The notes: generated from the letters alone by a model not told the origin. Shown: positions 33,981 through 45,165, counted from the stretch's first letter. The stretch is 64,000 bases of DNA from Antilocapra americana (GCA_007570785.1 ML664161.1:14308416-14372415), one strand, 5' to 3'. Numbers and translations are program-made.

Positions 33981-34185
33981 GGTCCCTGATGGCTCAGATG
34001 GTAAAGAATCTGTCTGTAGTGCAGGAGACCCAGGTTTGATCCCTGGGTCAGCAAGATCCTCTGGAGAAGGGAATGGCTACCTACTTCAGTATTCTGGCCT
34101 GGAGAATTCCATGGACAGAGGAGCCTGGTGGGGTACAATCCATGGGGTCGAAAAGAGTCAGGCACAACTGAGCAACTAACACTTT
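33981..34185 (+). mobile_element. Bov-tA SINE
   Basis: tRNA-like head 'ggtccctgatggctcagatgg', 'gatccctgggtcagcaagatcc', A-unit and tail 'gagcaactaacacttt'. A target duplication is not clear. Confidence 0.93.
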
Positions 34186-35052
34186 CTCACTGGCTGAAAC
34201 TAGAGCCAGGCTACCTTCCCCAGAGGAAAGGGAACGTGAAATGGTCTGGGCAGAATGTGGGGCTATTTCTTCAGGGGCTGGATGGGACAGCCCAGTTTCA
34301 GTCCAGGATTAAGAATGCTCTGGTTTTAAGAGATGAAGATACTAAAAATCAAAACTCTATCCCTTAGTGATGTAAGTACTTGCAGGGAATATGAAGGGTG
34401 GACTGTAATTGCACGTAATTTTTTACCGCTGGACCAAGAGAGAAGGAACTTGAGGGATGCCTCAGATATGGGTCTGTCAGCACACATGGACAGTAATCAC
34501 TAATGCCGGCAATCATTTCTGAAGACAGGACCACAGAATAGTAAGGACGCTACGTGATGAGTATTAAAAATAATATTTGTAGACTTTGGGGACCAAACGG
34601 TACATAAGGAGCAGTGTATCACTTTAGCACACATAATAAACCTCTTTGTCATGTGTGAAAACAGAGATGCATATTGGGGCCCTGAACATCAAATCCTATT
34701 TTCAGACCTGTTTAGTTTGGCCTTAATAGCATCCTTTAACAAGTTTTTACATTAGTGTTAACATTTGAAATTTGGGAATTTCCATTTAAATTCTGCTTTT
34801 CAGCTTCTCTTGAAAGATTAGTTATCTGGCATGTGGGGTATATGCTTCCAGATGAAAATTTGGTTGCTGGATCTAGATAATAGGTCCGCCAGATGGGGCA
34901 AGTGGTAGGTAGATCTGCAGGCCTCATCTTCCTGCCTACAGGGCTGCCTGCCTAGGTAGGCATTTGAGTTTACAGCCACTGGAGCAAATTAATTTGTGTA
35001 GCAAGGATCTACTGAGCATCCTTTACCTGTGTGCAGATTCTATTATGGTACG
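34186..35052. other. no gene recognised
   Basis: Unique sequence. The 79-codon frame at 34128-34367 starts inside the SINE and is chance. Confidence 0.45.
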
Positions 35053-35273
35053 TGACTGCTAAGTCTCTTCTGTCGTGTCCGACTCTTTGCCACCCTATGG
35101 ACTGTAGCCTGCCAGGTTTCTCTGTCCATGGGATTTCCCAGGCAAGAATACTGGAGTGGGTTGTCATTGTCCTCCTCCAGGCAATCTTCTCAATACTAGG
35201 ATCAAACCTGTGTCTCTTATGTCTCTTGCATTGGCAGGCTGGTTCTTTAACCATTAGCACCCCTGGAAAGCCC
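35053..35273 (-). mobile_element. Bov-tA SINE, minus strand
   Basis: Antisense tail 'gactgctaagtctcttc' to head 'ccctggaaagccc'. It has a small internal tandem 'tgtctctta/tgtctcttg' near 35211-35228. Weak flanking 'ggtac' repeats. Confidence 0.93.
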
Positions 35274-36196
35274 AGGTACTTTCCAGTCAAAAGCTTTCCA
35301 TAGTTCTCTGTTGCCAGTACAATAAAATCCAAACCCTTAAGTTTGAGATGAAATCTCCTACTCTTTGGTATCAGTCAGTAATTCTGGGTTCTCGTCTCAC
35401 ATGCGGGAAGATGCCCTGTCTTCTCAATTCACTGGTTTGTCATTCTTCATTCGCTTCCTACCTCCTCTCCTCTGAGTTGGTGCTGCTGATAGTCCTTGTT
35501 CTAGCTTCTTCCACATATTAGTCCATGGAAGTCCTCCCCTTCTGCAGAGTCCAGGTCCAGCCTGATGCATCTAAGACAGTGATACTCAAAGTCTCTGTGA
35601 AGAAAGGCCCATTTCCTTCTTTTTCTTGTCCTTCTTTCTTTTCCTTTCTTTTTAAAATTTCCAGTCTACTTAACAGACATACAAAGCACAAGTTGGAAAT
35701 TTTTTGCTGTCAGGTTCAGCAGATGTAATTTTACTTTGTCAATGGCTATGAATGATTCTAAATGTTTTTTTCTCAATTTCTGAATTTATTTCAAATGTAA
35801 CCAGCACCTGTCCTTGAACACACTTTGAATAGCTTTAATCAGATACTCTCAGGTAAACTCATCTCCTTGTTATCTGCATCACAAAGGATTGAGTCTACAC
35901 CTCCACCCCAGCAGAGACTGTATCAGAGCTTTTTAACTCTACCTATTCCATTTTAAACTTCAGGAGAAGAGCTCTGTTGAACCTGTTACACTCATTTTGG
36001 CCCCTCTGGGTCTGTTTGTAAGGGAAAGTGCTTAGCAAGTGCTGGATTTTCAGCACTGTTGCCAGGAAGTGGGGTGAGAGGATTAAAATTCTTAAGCTTT
36101 CAAGGAGCTTATGATAATTTAAAGAGAGGACTAACCAGCATAAAGCCACTGTAAATAATACACAATCAATAAGTGCTGAAGTTTGTGATGTATCTT
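35274..36196. other. no gene recognised
   Basis: Unique or very old repeat DNA; a pyrimidine-rich patch lies at 35605-35660. Confidence 0.45.
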
Positions 36197-36205
36197 ATGA
36201 AAGTG

Positions 36206-36415
36206 GTTATGTTGTTTGATTACTAAGTCATGTCTGACTCTTTGCGATCCCATGGATTGTAGCCCACCAGGCTCCTCTGTCTGTGGGGTTTCCCAAGCAA
36301 TATTATTGGAGTGGGCTGCCATTTCCTTCTTGAGGGGATCTTCCTGACCCAGGGATTGAACACTGTCTGCTGCTTGGCAGGTGGAGTCTTTACCGCTGAG
36401 CCACCTGGGAAGCCC
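36206..36415 (-). mobile_element. Bov-tA SINE, minus strand
   Basis: Antisense SINE with head 'ccacctgggaagccc' at its right end. Probable 9-bp target duplication 'atgaaagtg' (36197-36205) and 'atgaaaatg' (36416-36424). Confidence 0.93.
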
Positions 36416-36554
36416 ATGAAAATGATATAGAAAAGTAGAAAATAGATTGCTCAATGGAGGTTGGACCAGTCTTAGAATATTTCACTAGTGTCAAGCTAGA
36501 ACTTGAGAGATGCACTCCCATTGAAGATGGCAGTGTAAGCAGAGGCTTACCTGG

Positions 36555-36640
36555 GAAGGGGCTGTGTGCTTCAGTTTGCTCCTCTTCACAGTGAGGGGTT
36601 GGATTGGAGGATCTTTTGGATCTCTATGATTGTATGATTC
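36555..36640 (+). mobile_element. MIR3-like fragment
   Basis: 'ttgctcctcttcacagtgagggg', 'ggatctctatgattgtatgattc' follows the MIR3 3' theme. Confidence 0.45.
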
Positions 36641-36805
36641 TAAAATCAAAGTGACAACACTGTACATCTACTATGTTTATTGCAGTAGAAAACAATTAGA
36701 ATGTACACATCCTTTCATCTTTTCTCCAAGTCTTCCATTAGACTAAAATCCAGCTCTGACCTATTTCTTTATAACAAAATCTCTACATAACATAATGACA
36801 AACCT

Positions 36806-36930
36806 GACCCAAGGAGGAGGTGGCAACCCACTCCAGTGTTCTTGCCAGGAGAACCCCATGGACCGGGGAGCTTGGCAGGCTGCAGTCCATGGGGTTGCAA
36901 AGAGTTGGACATGACCAAGTGACTGAGCAC
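36806..36930 (+). mobile_element. Bov-A-type SINE without tRNA head
   Basis: A-unit from 'aaggaggaggtggcaacccac' to 'gtgactgagca', then a CA-rich tail. Confidence 0.9.
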
Positions 36931-36942
36931 ATGTGTGAGTGC

Positions 36943-36966
36943 ACGCACACACACACACACACACAT
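36943..36966. repeat. (CA)n microsatellite at SINE tail
   Basis: Eleven or so CA units directly after the Bov-A SINE. Confidence 0.9.
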
Positions 36967-37980
36967 ACACATTAATAGTCATTCTAATATGCTGCAATAA
37001 AAATGGTAAAGGAACTCAACATTCCTCGGAGTTTGTGATAATGGAATTTGACTGGTTCTGCCTAGATCATTTCCTACATTTCTCTTCATTTTATTGGCAA
37101 AGAGAGATTATTGTAGCATAGGCTTGAGGCCTACTTGGGGGGATCTGTACAGAGCCAACCAACCTGGAAAGTCTTTTGTTTTGCTTTCCCTTTCACTGCC
37201 TAAATGGTTCAGTTCACTGAACTTTTGACTGTGGCCCAGGAAAATGGACCACTCTTTTAGTCACACAAGCCACTTCATTTTTGTATTTTTGAGGATATTG
37301 GTTAGGGGAATGGTAGACTAGTCATGATGGTAGAAAGTTAGAAATGTGTGTGTTTATTTTCTCCTTCCTTCCCCAGTGAGCTCTTGGAACTGGTGTAGAA
37401 AGAGAAGAGTAAACTGCAGCTGTCCTTTTGGGAGGAGGAAAGCTTGGGAGTAGTGTGGTTCAGAGGAAGAGATGTTTGCATAGGCATTTGATAATCATCA
37501 AAAGACCATTAGAAGCTTATTGATGAAAAACTCACTGTAGACTTCATTGAAAACTTAGATGCTTAGATATATTTGAAGGGGGAGTCAAATGGGCAAATAC
37601 ATTATATGTTTTTCATCTATGATTGGCATTAGAAGTGAATTACATAGTGTGAAAGAAATAATATTAATTTCTTCACTATGCTTTGTAAAACTGTGTGTTA
37701 TATAAATAAGTTATTTGCATTTTTTCAATGCATAAAGCTATGTCTTAGATTCAATGAATGCTTATTTTTAACTTATGAATTGTGACTGTAGATCATTTTA
37801 TGAAAGAGGCTAATACACCCTGGAATATATTAATCCTGGTGTATCTATTAAACAAAGTATGTGTTTCTCCAATGATCCTGTATTGATGACTTTTTATATG
37901 ACAGTTACTTTGGCCAATAATGATGGTGTAACTGAAAATATACTTTTATGGTACCATGCTTCACAGGCTATTCTTAAATA
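36967..37980. other. no gene recognised
   Basis: Unique AT-rich DNA with no long open frame. Confidence 0.45.
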
Positions 37981-37984
37981 TTAT

Positions 37985-38085
37985 TAATTCATTTTACCTT
38001 TATAAATACTATCTGTTATACTCCCCATTTTACAGATGAGGAAACAAAAGCACAAGCTATTGGTATCTTAAACTTGGTTATAGGA
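37985..38085 (-). mobile_element. MIR fragment, minus strand
   Basis: 'ctccccattttacagatgag' followed by 'gaaacaaaagcacaagct' is antisense MIR core. Confidence 0.7.
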
Positions 38086-38197
38086 ATGAAATTATAGGTC
38101 TTAACAAAATTGTGTGAAAATAGATAAGAAAATCTAGAACCTCACTGAAGAAGCAATATCTGAATTGGACTGTGAAACTTGAGTGGGAGTTTTCCAT

Positions 38198-38242
38198 ATA
38201 TACATGTATATATATATACACACACACACACATAGATATATG
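38198..38242. repeat. compound (TA)n(CA)n microsatellite
   Basis: TATATA units followed by about seven CA units, then ATAG/TATA. Confidence 0.85.
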
Positions 38243-38275
38243 TATGACCTTCAAAATATGTGGCATATCTTTAAA

Positions 38276-38551
38276 ATTTATTATTATTTTTTATTTATTT
38301 AATTTATTGTTGGCTGTGCTGGGTCTTTGTTGCTATATGCAAGCTTTCTGTAGTTGAGGCTACTCTCTAGCTTCTCATTGCGGTGGCTTCTCTTGTTGCA
38401 GAGCATGGGCTTTAGGGCATGTAGGCTTCAGTACTTGTGTGCATGGGCTTAGTTGCCCTGAGAGATGGGGGATCTTCCTGTACTAGGGATCAGACCCATG
38501 TTCCCTGCATTGGTAGGCAGAGTCTTAACCACTGAACCACCAGGGAAGTCC
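38276..38551 (-). mobile_element. CHR-2-type tRNA-Glu SINE, minus strand
   Basis: Antisense of the cetartiodactyl CHR family: head 'ggacttccctggtggttcag' at 38551 reading leftward, body phrases 'gagaagccaccgcaatgag' and 'ttgttgcagagcatgggc', and AT-rich (TTATT)n tail at 38280. It lacks the Bov-A unit. Target duplication of about 17 bp with mismatches, 'atgtggca...' at 38258-38275 and 38553-38570. Confidence 0.88.
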
Positions 38552-38939
38552 ATGTGGCAAATATTTTAATAGCCTCAATTGTGGCAAATCTTTGAATTTT
38601 AATGTATATCTGGACATTGGAAAATGTGAAAAATCATTCAGATTCAAATTTGGTAAATGAAACCAGTCATTTTGTTGATACTGGCAAACGACTTAAAAAA
38701 CATTTTCACTTTTTGCATGTGTGTGATTTGTACATAAATAGACTCTAAGGCTAATTCCAAAAAAAGTTAAAAAAGTCTTAATATAAGAATAGCTCAATAA
38801 GAAGAGCTGTAAGAATAGCTCAAAAAAAGTTTAGAAAATATTTTAAGCCTACCTTACAATTAGAATCCTAAATAATAAGAATATGAATCTACATATTCAA
38901 TTGGAAACTACTTTTCTTTTAAATTTTTAAATCAAATTT

Positions 38940-39240
38940 TAATTTTCTTCCAGTTTTACTGAGATATAGTTGACATACAGCACTGTGTAAATTTGTTCTA
39001 TATTATACTAATTTGATTTACATATATCATGAAATGATTACCACAATAAGCTTAGCAATTATCTATCATCTCATGTAGATACAAATGAAAAGAAGAGAAA
39101 CAAATTTTTCTTGCGATGGGAACTCTCAGGATTTACTCTCTTTACAACTTCATATATGATATTCAACAGTGTTAATTATACTAATCATGTTGTACATTAT
39201 ATCCCTGGTACTTATTAATCTTACAACTGGAAGTTTGAAG
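38940..39240 (-). mobile_element. L1 3' UTR fragment, minus strand
   Basis: Antisense of an older mammalian L1 3' UTR: 'agttttactgagatatagttgaca', 'cacaataagcttagcaattat' and 'atcatgttgtacattatatccc'. Confidence 0.75.
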
Positions 39241-39244
39241 CTTT

Positions 39245-39480
39245 TGAGTGAAATGGGTGAGGGAAATTGAGAGGTACAAACTTCTAGTTACAAATTAAAT
39301 GAGTCATAGAGATGAAATATACAGCCTGGGAAATACAGTTGATGATAGTGTAATATCTTTCTATGATGACAGATGGTAACTAGATTTATCATGGTGACGA
39401 TTTTGTAATGTATAGAAATATCAGATCACTGTTTTGCACCAGGAAATAGCAGTGTTTTAGGTCAATTTTCATTCCAAAAA
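39245..39480 (+). mobile_element. L1 3' UTR fragment, plus strand, with A-rich end
   Basis: 'gaaatgggtgagggaaattgag', 'gaggtacaaacttctagtta', 'ggtaactagatttatcatgg' and 'aaatatcagatcactgttt' are sense L1 3' UTR phrases ending in A-rich sequence at 39475-39480. It lies head-to-head with the minus-strand copy to its left. Confidence 0.75.
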
Positions 39481-39482
39481 AC

Positions 39483-39600
39483 CCCAAATAAACTCATAGA
39501 AAAAGAGATCAAATTTGTGGTTACCAGAGACTGGGGAGGCGGGCAGTGGTTAGAGGGAGGGGGAAGTATATTAGAGTGGTCCAAAGGTATACCTGTATTT
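39483..39600 (+). mobile_element. additional L1 3' UTR fragment, plus strand
   Basis: 'aaactcatagaaaaagagatc', 'tttgtggttaccagagactgg' belongs upstream of the preceding fragment in a normal L1 3' UTR, so order is scrambled or this is a separate insertion. Confidence 0.6.
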
Positions 39601-40194
39601 CTGAAGTGGAAAGTGAGTATCAGACATACTTGTCCCTCGTGTCTATTCCTTTACTTTGCACTAGAGGTGCTATGTATGCTCATAATGTAAAGGTTATCAC
39701 CCCGTGTCCTCAGAAACTGGCGCAGTGTCTTTGCAGTAAATTCCTGGAGAATGCTTATTTAAATGAGTTGAATTAAGTAAATGGAGTTTGATCTTCCCAT
39801 AGTGATACAATAGTGGCAAAGAGATGATTCCTTTTTGTAAGCACCCTTCATAGACAGAATGGTTATATGCTTATGAGGCAGAATAAGTCAGATTCCTGTT
39901 CCCATGCTGGTTGAATACTGGCAGGCATTTTAACTTGCCCTGGTAAAATTGCTGTAAGGAGATATTGCCTAGAGATAATTCAGATGAAAAGATAAATTGC
40001 AGCATACAAAGTAAACAGAAATGTGAGATCGCATCAACTTGATTTTAACATGTGGGCAAAAATCAAGTGTTCCTGCGTAATCAGTTTTAGTTCAAGAGTT
40101 TAAGGGGACTTAATATGACCCAGCGTGGAAATGGGCTGGTAGCACATTTTAAATAGTAAGGCATTATATGAAACACCATGATACTCAACAATCT
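39601..40194. other. no gene recognised
   Basis: Unique sequence; the 76-codon plus frame 39546-39776 begins in L1 sequence and is chance. Confidence 0.45.
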
Positions 40195-40545
40195 TTTCTA
40201 CTTTGTCCAAATCCCATATACCCTTCAAGTCTCAGCTCTCATCCTGCCTGCTTCCTGAAATCTAGACTCATTTCTTGATTGTAATTAATATGTCCTTTCT
40301 CAATTAATCTGTCCTTTCTCTGAATGCCCAGAGCACCTTATCTTACTTTTCCTAAGGTATGTAGCACCATACTTTGTTAAAACTTATTTTTATGGGTCTC
40401 TTCTCCCCACCTATCACCATATATTTTGCTCCACGAGAGTAGAATTTTTGTATATTCACACTGTGTCTGACACTGGACCTTACTGATACCGGGTTTTTAA
40501 TACCTGATTGTTGAAAATAAATGAATGATACAATCATGACAGAGC
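40195..40545 (+). mobile_element. L2 LINE 3' region
   Basis: 'cccttcaagtctcagctctcatcctgcctgcttcctgaa' (diverged L2 theme), then 'ccatactttgttaaaactta', 'ccacgagagtagaattttt' and 'ggtttttaatacctgattgttgaaaataaatgaatg'. A 19-bp tandem duplication (aattaatNtgtcctttctc) sits inside at 40283-40320. Confidence 0.7.
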
Positions 40546-40950
40546 AATGGGTAATAAACAACTCCTTTCTAAATTGTGAGAGGCAGATTTTCTTCTTCAT
40601 GAACGTGCAGCCATGCAGGTCTAGAGATAGAAATGAATGTAGGTTTATTTTAGTTGTGTTTGTTTTTATCTCAGTCAAAGCATCTAATCTACCACGCTGA
40701 TGCCTTATGCACAGATGGAAACTTATCATGCATACAAGTCTCTGAAGGAAATAATTTTTGTTTAAACTTCGCCTTAGAAACTTCAAGGGAATTCAGAACA
40801 GGATTTCTTTAATGATCTGGCGGTATTGTATTACTGATTGCCAAGCCGAAAAATGTTTGGCAGAACTTTGGGCTTTGGAGGTTTTGGATGTCTTCCAACT
40901 AATCTGCCTCAGGATTTTGAAACACAAATAAATGAGTTCCAGTTGAAACA

Positions 40951-41270
40951 TTTTTTTTTTTTTTTGAATCTAAGCTTCCAGGCCTTTATTTCTCTCCCAC
41001 ATGAACATTTTGGTACAGAAATACCAATCAAGCAGAAAGAAGATAGTCAGTATTTTCAGAGGTTATTAATGGCCTTGGTTTAGAAGAACAACATGAGAAT
41101 GAATGGTTTAAAACTTCGTGTCTCTTAATAGTAACTGACTGTTGGCGCTTGGCATTTATTTTCCAGGATGTTTTCCCCAATTTGTGTTTGGGAGAGGAGG
41201 ACAGGGGTGTTCTCTGCCACTTTGATTCTGCCAGGAGGAAGATTCTGAATGTACCTTTGTTAAACATTAC
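40951..41270 (-). other. possible retrocopy 3' end (antisense poly-A plus AATAAA)
   Basis: T15 at 40951-40965 and TTTATT at 40985-40990 give, on the minus strand, an AATAAA signal about 20 bases before an A15 tract, the spacing of a genuine mRNA 3' end. The minus-strand frame 41028-41267 (79 codons) reads into it but I do not recognise the protein. No target duplication was found. It could equally be an unassigned retroposon. Confidence 0.3.
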
Positions 41271-43114
41271 ACACTTAGCTTTGTTTTACTTTTCTTGTCT
41301 GGGAGCCAAATATTTTTTAAGTCACTCAACATTCTACTGAGGCATGCTAGTCACTGAATGTGATTACAAAGTGAAGTTTAATGCACATTAAAAAGAGGCA
41401 TGGCTGGGAGTTTCTATGTGTACCACCCCCAGTGAAGAGGTAGATAATTTGGGTGAGTGATACAACTTTGGTCACCTCCATAAACCTCAGTGCCTGTTTC
41501 TGGTAAGTCTGAGAAAAGACTTTTTAATTAAGGAAAAGACTAAGAAAGCACTGACTCCCATCTGCTCCATACACACAACACACACAGACACTCCCCGTGC
41601 TCATGCTCAGCAGCACACATGGTCCTTGTGTGGGTCCTTGGCTATGACACACTGTCCGTGTCTGGGGTGGCCAGGTAACCTAGCAAACATCCTGAAAAGT
41701 GGGGGAGGCTCAACAGCTTTTATTTTTAAGAAGTCCCTCTTACCAAGCCCTCTACTGACTTTCATCTTTGATTATTATGCATTTGTAATAAAAAATATAG
41801 CCACACCATAAAATATACATTGTATCACTGAAGGAAAATAACATGAACTTCAAAGGTTTCCTCTGAAGTTTCAGATTGAGATTTGTTTTTTTTTTTCATT
41901 TTTGTTTGTGGGAAGACTAGTACTTCTCAGAGTACTGTTGAGAGATGCTAGATTAGAGGAGACTTCAATTAAATAAAATTTTGAATTATATATATGTATA
42001 TATTTTTTAAGACAAGTTTTCAGTCCATGTAGGAGATATTGATAGGAAAATGCATGTCCTTACTGTTTGAGATGATAGTTCTTCTTCTAGGTGGTGCTGA
42101 GCCTGTCCCCTCATCTGTGAGCTCTCCTTACAGGCTCATAGGAACCAAGCAGCTTGGTCCATCAGCCACATTGCCAGTCTGGGCATGGGCTGGTCAAATA
42201 GGTAGGCAAGCGACCTGGTGCCTAGAAATGGCTCTGACCTCTCACTCTAACAGGTTCTGAGACGTTTCACTCAACTCTGGTTTCCCAGCATTCTTTTTGA
42301 CATCTCAGAATAAAATCTCAGGTAATGTGAGCAAGAATCTTCAGTGGATCCTGAAACCAATGAGTGTTTTCATGGGGACCACCACCCAGTGAAAGTTTTC
42401 AAGGGGACCATCACTGCACCTCCCCCAGACTGCTTCCTCATTGAAAGGCAGGAACATAGCTGTGCAGTAGAGGTATCTGTCTGTCCTCACCTTGACTTCC
42501 TGGGTGCACTTGACCCCGCTTTTGACGGAAAGCCTGAGCCTCGTGAAGATCCAGATATGGTACAATATGCAGTGGCAGTGTCGCCTATGACATATTCTTG
42601 CCAGCAGTGAAGTTATGCAGGCTTCAGATATAATTTCTACTTTCAAGGGGATAAGAAGCTAGAGGAACAGCTTAACTAGCACCAAAGGAAATAAAATCCA
42701 GAAGGCAGATCATTCTGTAGATAATTGGTGTAGACTTTTCACCAATTAATGCCATGCTACAAAAAGAGAGAGGAGGAGGTGTTTTAAAATTACACAATGA
42801 GCAAATACCACCTATGATCCTTCAAATGATGCCGATTTGAACAAACCAGCTATAAGAAAAGATATTTTTGGAACAGTTTGGGAATTTTGCATATGGCGTT
42901 AGGGAATTACTAATTACTTTTGTCAGATGTGATAATGGTATTGTGCTTATATAAGAAAATATCCTTATTTAGATAGGCATGCTAAAATATTAGGAAGTGA
43001 AATATTATGTGTGCTAAGTTAAAATGTTTTAACCAAAAAATTAAAGCAATTATGGCCAAGTGCTAATAATTTATAAATCTGAATGATGGTATGACTATAC
43101 ATATACATATGTGT
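41271..43114. other. no gene recognised
   Basis: Unique sequence. A plus-strand 88-codon frame at 42344-42610 (with a 101-codon frame on the other strand) is the most protein-like stretch, but I cannot match it and see no clear splice sites. T-run at 41888-41897; AT-rich from 41985 to 42010. Confidence 0.4.
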
Positions 43115-43319
43115 ATGTGTTCAGTCTCTCCGCCATGTCTGACTCTTTGTGACCTCATGAACTATAGCCCACCAGGCTTCTCTGTCCATGGGATTCTCCA
43201 GGCAAGAATACTGAAGTGGGTTGCCATTTCCTCCTCCAGGGGATCTTCCCAACCAAGAATTGAACCCGCATCTCCTGCATTGGTAGGGAGATTATTTACT
43301 GCTGAGCCACCTGGGAAGC
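43115..43319 (-). mobile_element. Bov-tA SINE, minus strand
   Basis: Antisense SINE 'ttcagtctctccgccatg' to head 'ccacctgggaagc'. It is flanked on both sides by (ACATAT)-type repeats. Confidence 0.93.
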
Positions 43320-43362
43320 ATATACATATACATGTACATATACATGTACATATACATATACC
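43320..43362. repeat. (TACATA)/(TACATG)n microsatellite between SINEs
   Basis: About seven hexamer units alternating tacata and tacatg. Related repeat sequence recurs at 43096-43112 and 43537-43551. Confidence 0.9.
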
Positions 43363-43363
43363 T

Positions 43364-43530
43364 AGGCTTCCCAGGTAGTGCTAGTGGTAAAGAACCCCCC
43401 TGCCAGTGCAGAAGATGCAAGAGATATGAGTTCAATCCCTGGGTCATGGATGTCCCCTGGAGGGGAAATGGCAACCCACCTACAATCCATAGGGTTGCAA
43501 AGAGTCAGACACGACTGCAGTGACTTAGCA
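43364..43530 (+). mobile_element. Bov-tA SINE, plus strand, internally deleted
   Basis: Head 'aggcttcccaggtagtgctag'. After 'atggcaacccacc' it jumps to 'tacaatccatagggttgc', missing about 50 bases of the usual A-unit ('ccagtattcttgcctgg' through 'gaggagcctgg'). The end is 'cacgactgcagtgactta'. Confidence 0.92.
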
Positions 43531-43619
43531 TGCTCACATACATATACATATTCAGTTTTTCTACTTTTAGTATTTTTGAAATTTTTGTAATTAAAAAGCA
43601 TGAAATTCTTTATAAGAGT

Positions 43620-43850
43620 GCATGAGTCTTCGGTCCGAAAGCCCTTGGTTCTAGTCCCAGTTCTCCCATGTACTTTTTGAAGGGCAGGGTTAAACCACCA
43701 TGGTCTGCATTCAGTGGCTTCATCAGGAAAATGATGGTAGCAACAGTATTAGCTTTGTAGGGCTGTTGTAGGAATAAAATGAATTAACTCCAATGAAGTG
43801 CTTAGAACAGTGACTGGCATGTGGTGAGCTCTCAACAAACGTTAGTTGTA
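43620..43850 (+). mobile_element. MIR SINE
   Basis: 'gttctagtcccagttctccc', 'aggaaaatgatggtagcaac', 'aggaataaaatgaattaact', 'tgcttagaacagtgactggc' follow MIR order to its 3' end. Confidence 0.8.
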
Positions 43851-43865
43851 ATTCCTTCATGTAGG

Positions 43866-44055
43866 AGGAGTCAGTTGGAATTAGGTTTGAATCCTGGCTC
43901 TGTCTTTTATTAGCTATGCTGCCTTGAGCTGTTTGCTTAACCTCACTGAAACTCAGGTTTCATTTTTCAAAATAGAGGTCTTAATACTGCTGGGATTGTG
44001 GTAGGATTAATCACAGAATACTGCTAACACATCATTATCACTTAATAGATGGTGG
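43866..44055 (+). mobile_element. second MIR SINE in tandem
   Basis: 'aggtttgaatcctggctctg', 'tgagctgtttgcttaacctcactgaaactcagg' in MIR form, directly following the first copy in the same orientation. Confidence 0.75.
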
Positions 44056-44192
44056 TTTGACTATTTCAGAGGCCTCCATTTCCTTACCCAATACAGGGCT
44101 CATACTGGAATGTTCTGACACTTAGCGATACAGGCAGAAAGCTGACAGCTTAGCAAGGGGCATGTGGGGATGATCTTTTTGCCTCCACTTAC

Positions 44193-44478
44193 CTTGAGAC
44201 AAGCTTCGTGTCACACTGGCACTGCCCACTGACATGGGGCCTTCGCACCAGGTAGGGATCTCAGCTTGGATGGGGCAGGGTGGGATGGAGTTCACAGGGC
44301 AGGTGCAGGAGAAGAGCTGGGCTTTTACATGGACATAAAATGTGAGTGAGATCCAGAAGGAGGAAAAGACATTAGTGAACTGGGAAGTCTGGCTCATGCT
44401 TATTTCCACCTCAACCTGTCTGAGGAGTTCGAAATCACCCTGTGAAGGTGAAACACGCAGTTTCATCATAGCCATCAT
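44193..44478 (-). CDS. candidate exon, unidentified (low confidence)
   Basis: On the minus strand an open frame of 118 codons (44122-44478) is bounded by splice-like signals. 'ctattttag' immediately precedes 44478, and a strong donor 'caag|gtaagt' follows 44193. A second possible acceptor, 'tttcaccttcacag', precedes 44439. The encoded peptide includes FELLRQVEVEISMSQTSQF and a cysteine-rich part SCTCPVNSIPPCP; I recognise no domain. No neighbouring exon is visible, and the polypyrimidine tract of the outer acceptor is poor. It may be a chance frame, a pseudo-exon or part of an old repeat. Splicing and conservation are unproven. Confidence 0.2.
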
Positions 44479-44481
44479 CTA

Positions 44482-44830
44482 AAATAGGGATTTGCAGCCA
44501 GCAGACTGATTTCTTTAGATGTTCTGTGATGCTCTGGCCAGCTCTACTGTTTCTCAGTGTGGACTTGAAAAGCTGAGAGGATTTGGAGACTAGTAGCCCT
44601 TACAAGGGTGTCATCATCACAGAGGACAGCATTTCTAATACTCATTTCTTATGATTGAATAGTCTTTTGATGATCTCATCAGAGTAACATATTTATAATT
44701 TTCTGAGTTCCCTTTTTTTCTCTTTCCTCTTAGTAGCTGTATTTTCTTCCCACTTTAAATACCATGGGACTTATGACCTACCTCCTTCTCCATCATTAAA
44801 TTCTGCTGATAGGGAAACATGTGTTCCTAG
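44482..44830. other. no gene recognised
   Basis: Unique AT-rich sequence. Confidence 0.45.
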
Positions 44831-44838
44831 GAATTTAT

Positions 44839-45165
44839 TTGGTGGTGGTGTTCATTTGCTAAGTTGTAGCCAACTCTTTGCAACCCCATGGACTGCAGCA
44901 TGTCAGGCTCCTCTGTCCTCCACTATCTCTCAGAGTTAGCTCAAATTAATGTTTATTAAGTTGGTGATGCTGTCCAACCATCTCATCCTCTGCCACCCTC
45001 TACTCTTTTTGCCTTCAATCTTTCCAGCATTGGGTCTTTTCCAATGAGTTGGCTCCTCACATCTGGTGGCCAAAATATACTGGAGCTTTAGCTTCAGCAT
45101 CAGTCCTTCCAATGAATATTTCTGGTTGATTTCATTTAGGATCAACTGGTTTGATCTTTTTGCAT
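44839..45165 (-). mobile_element. BovB LINE 3' fragment, minus strand
   Basis: Antisense BovB 3' end from 'tcatttgctaagttgtagcc' to 'tttgatctttttgcat'. Flanked by 'gaatttat' at 44831-44838 and 45166-45173. A diverged, older copy. Confidence 0.88.

Noticed and set aside
42344..42610. 88-codon plus-strand frame as an exon
   Set aside because: No clear splice sites, a comparably open frame on the opposite strand, and no recognised similarity; left as unique DNA.
43320..43362. CRISPR-like repeat array
   Set aside because: Simple hexamer microsatellite without unique spacers, in a mammalian genome.
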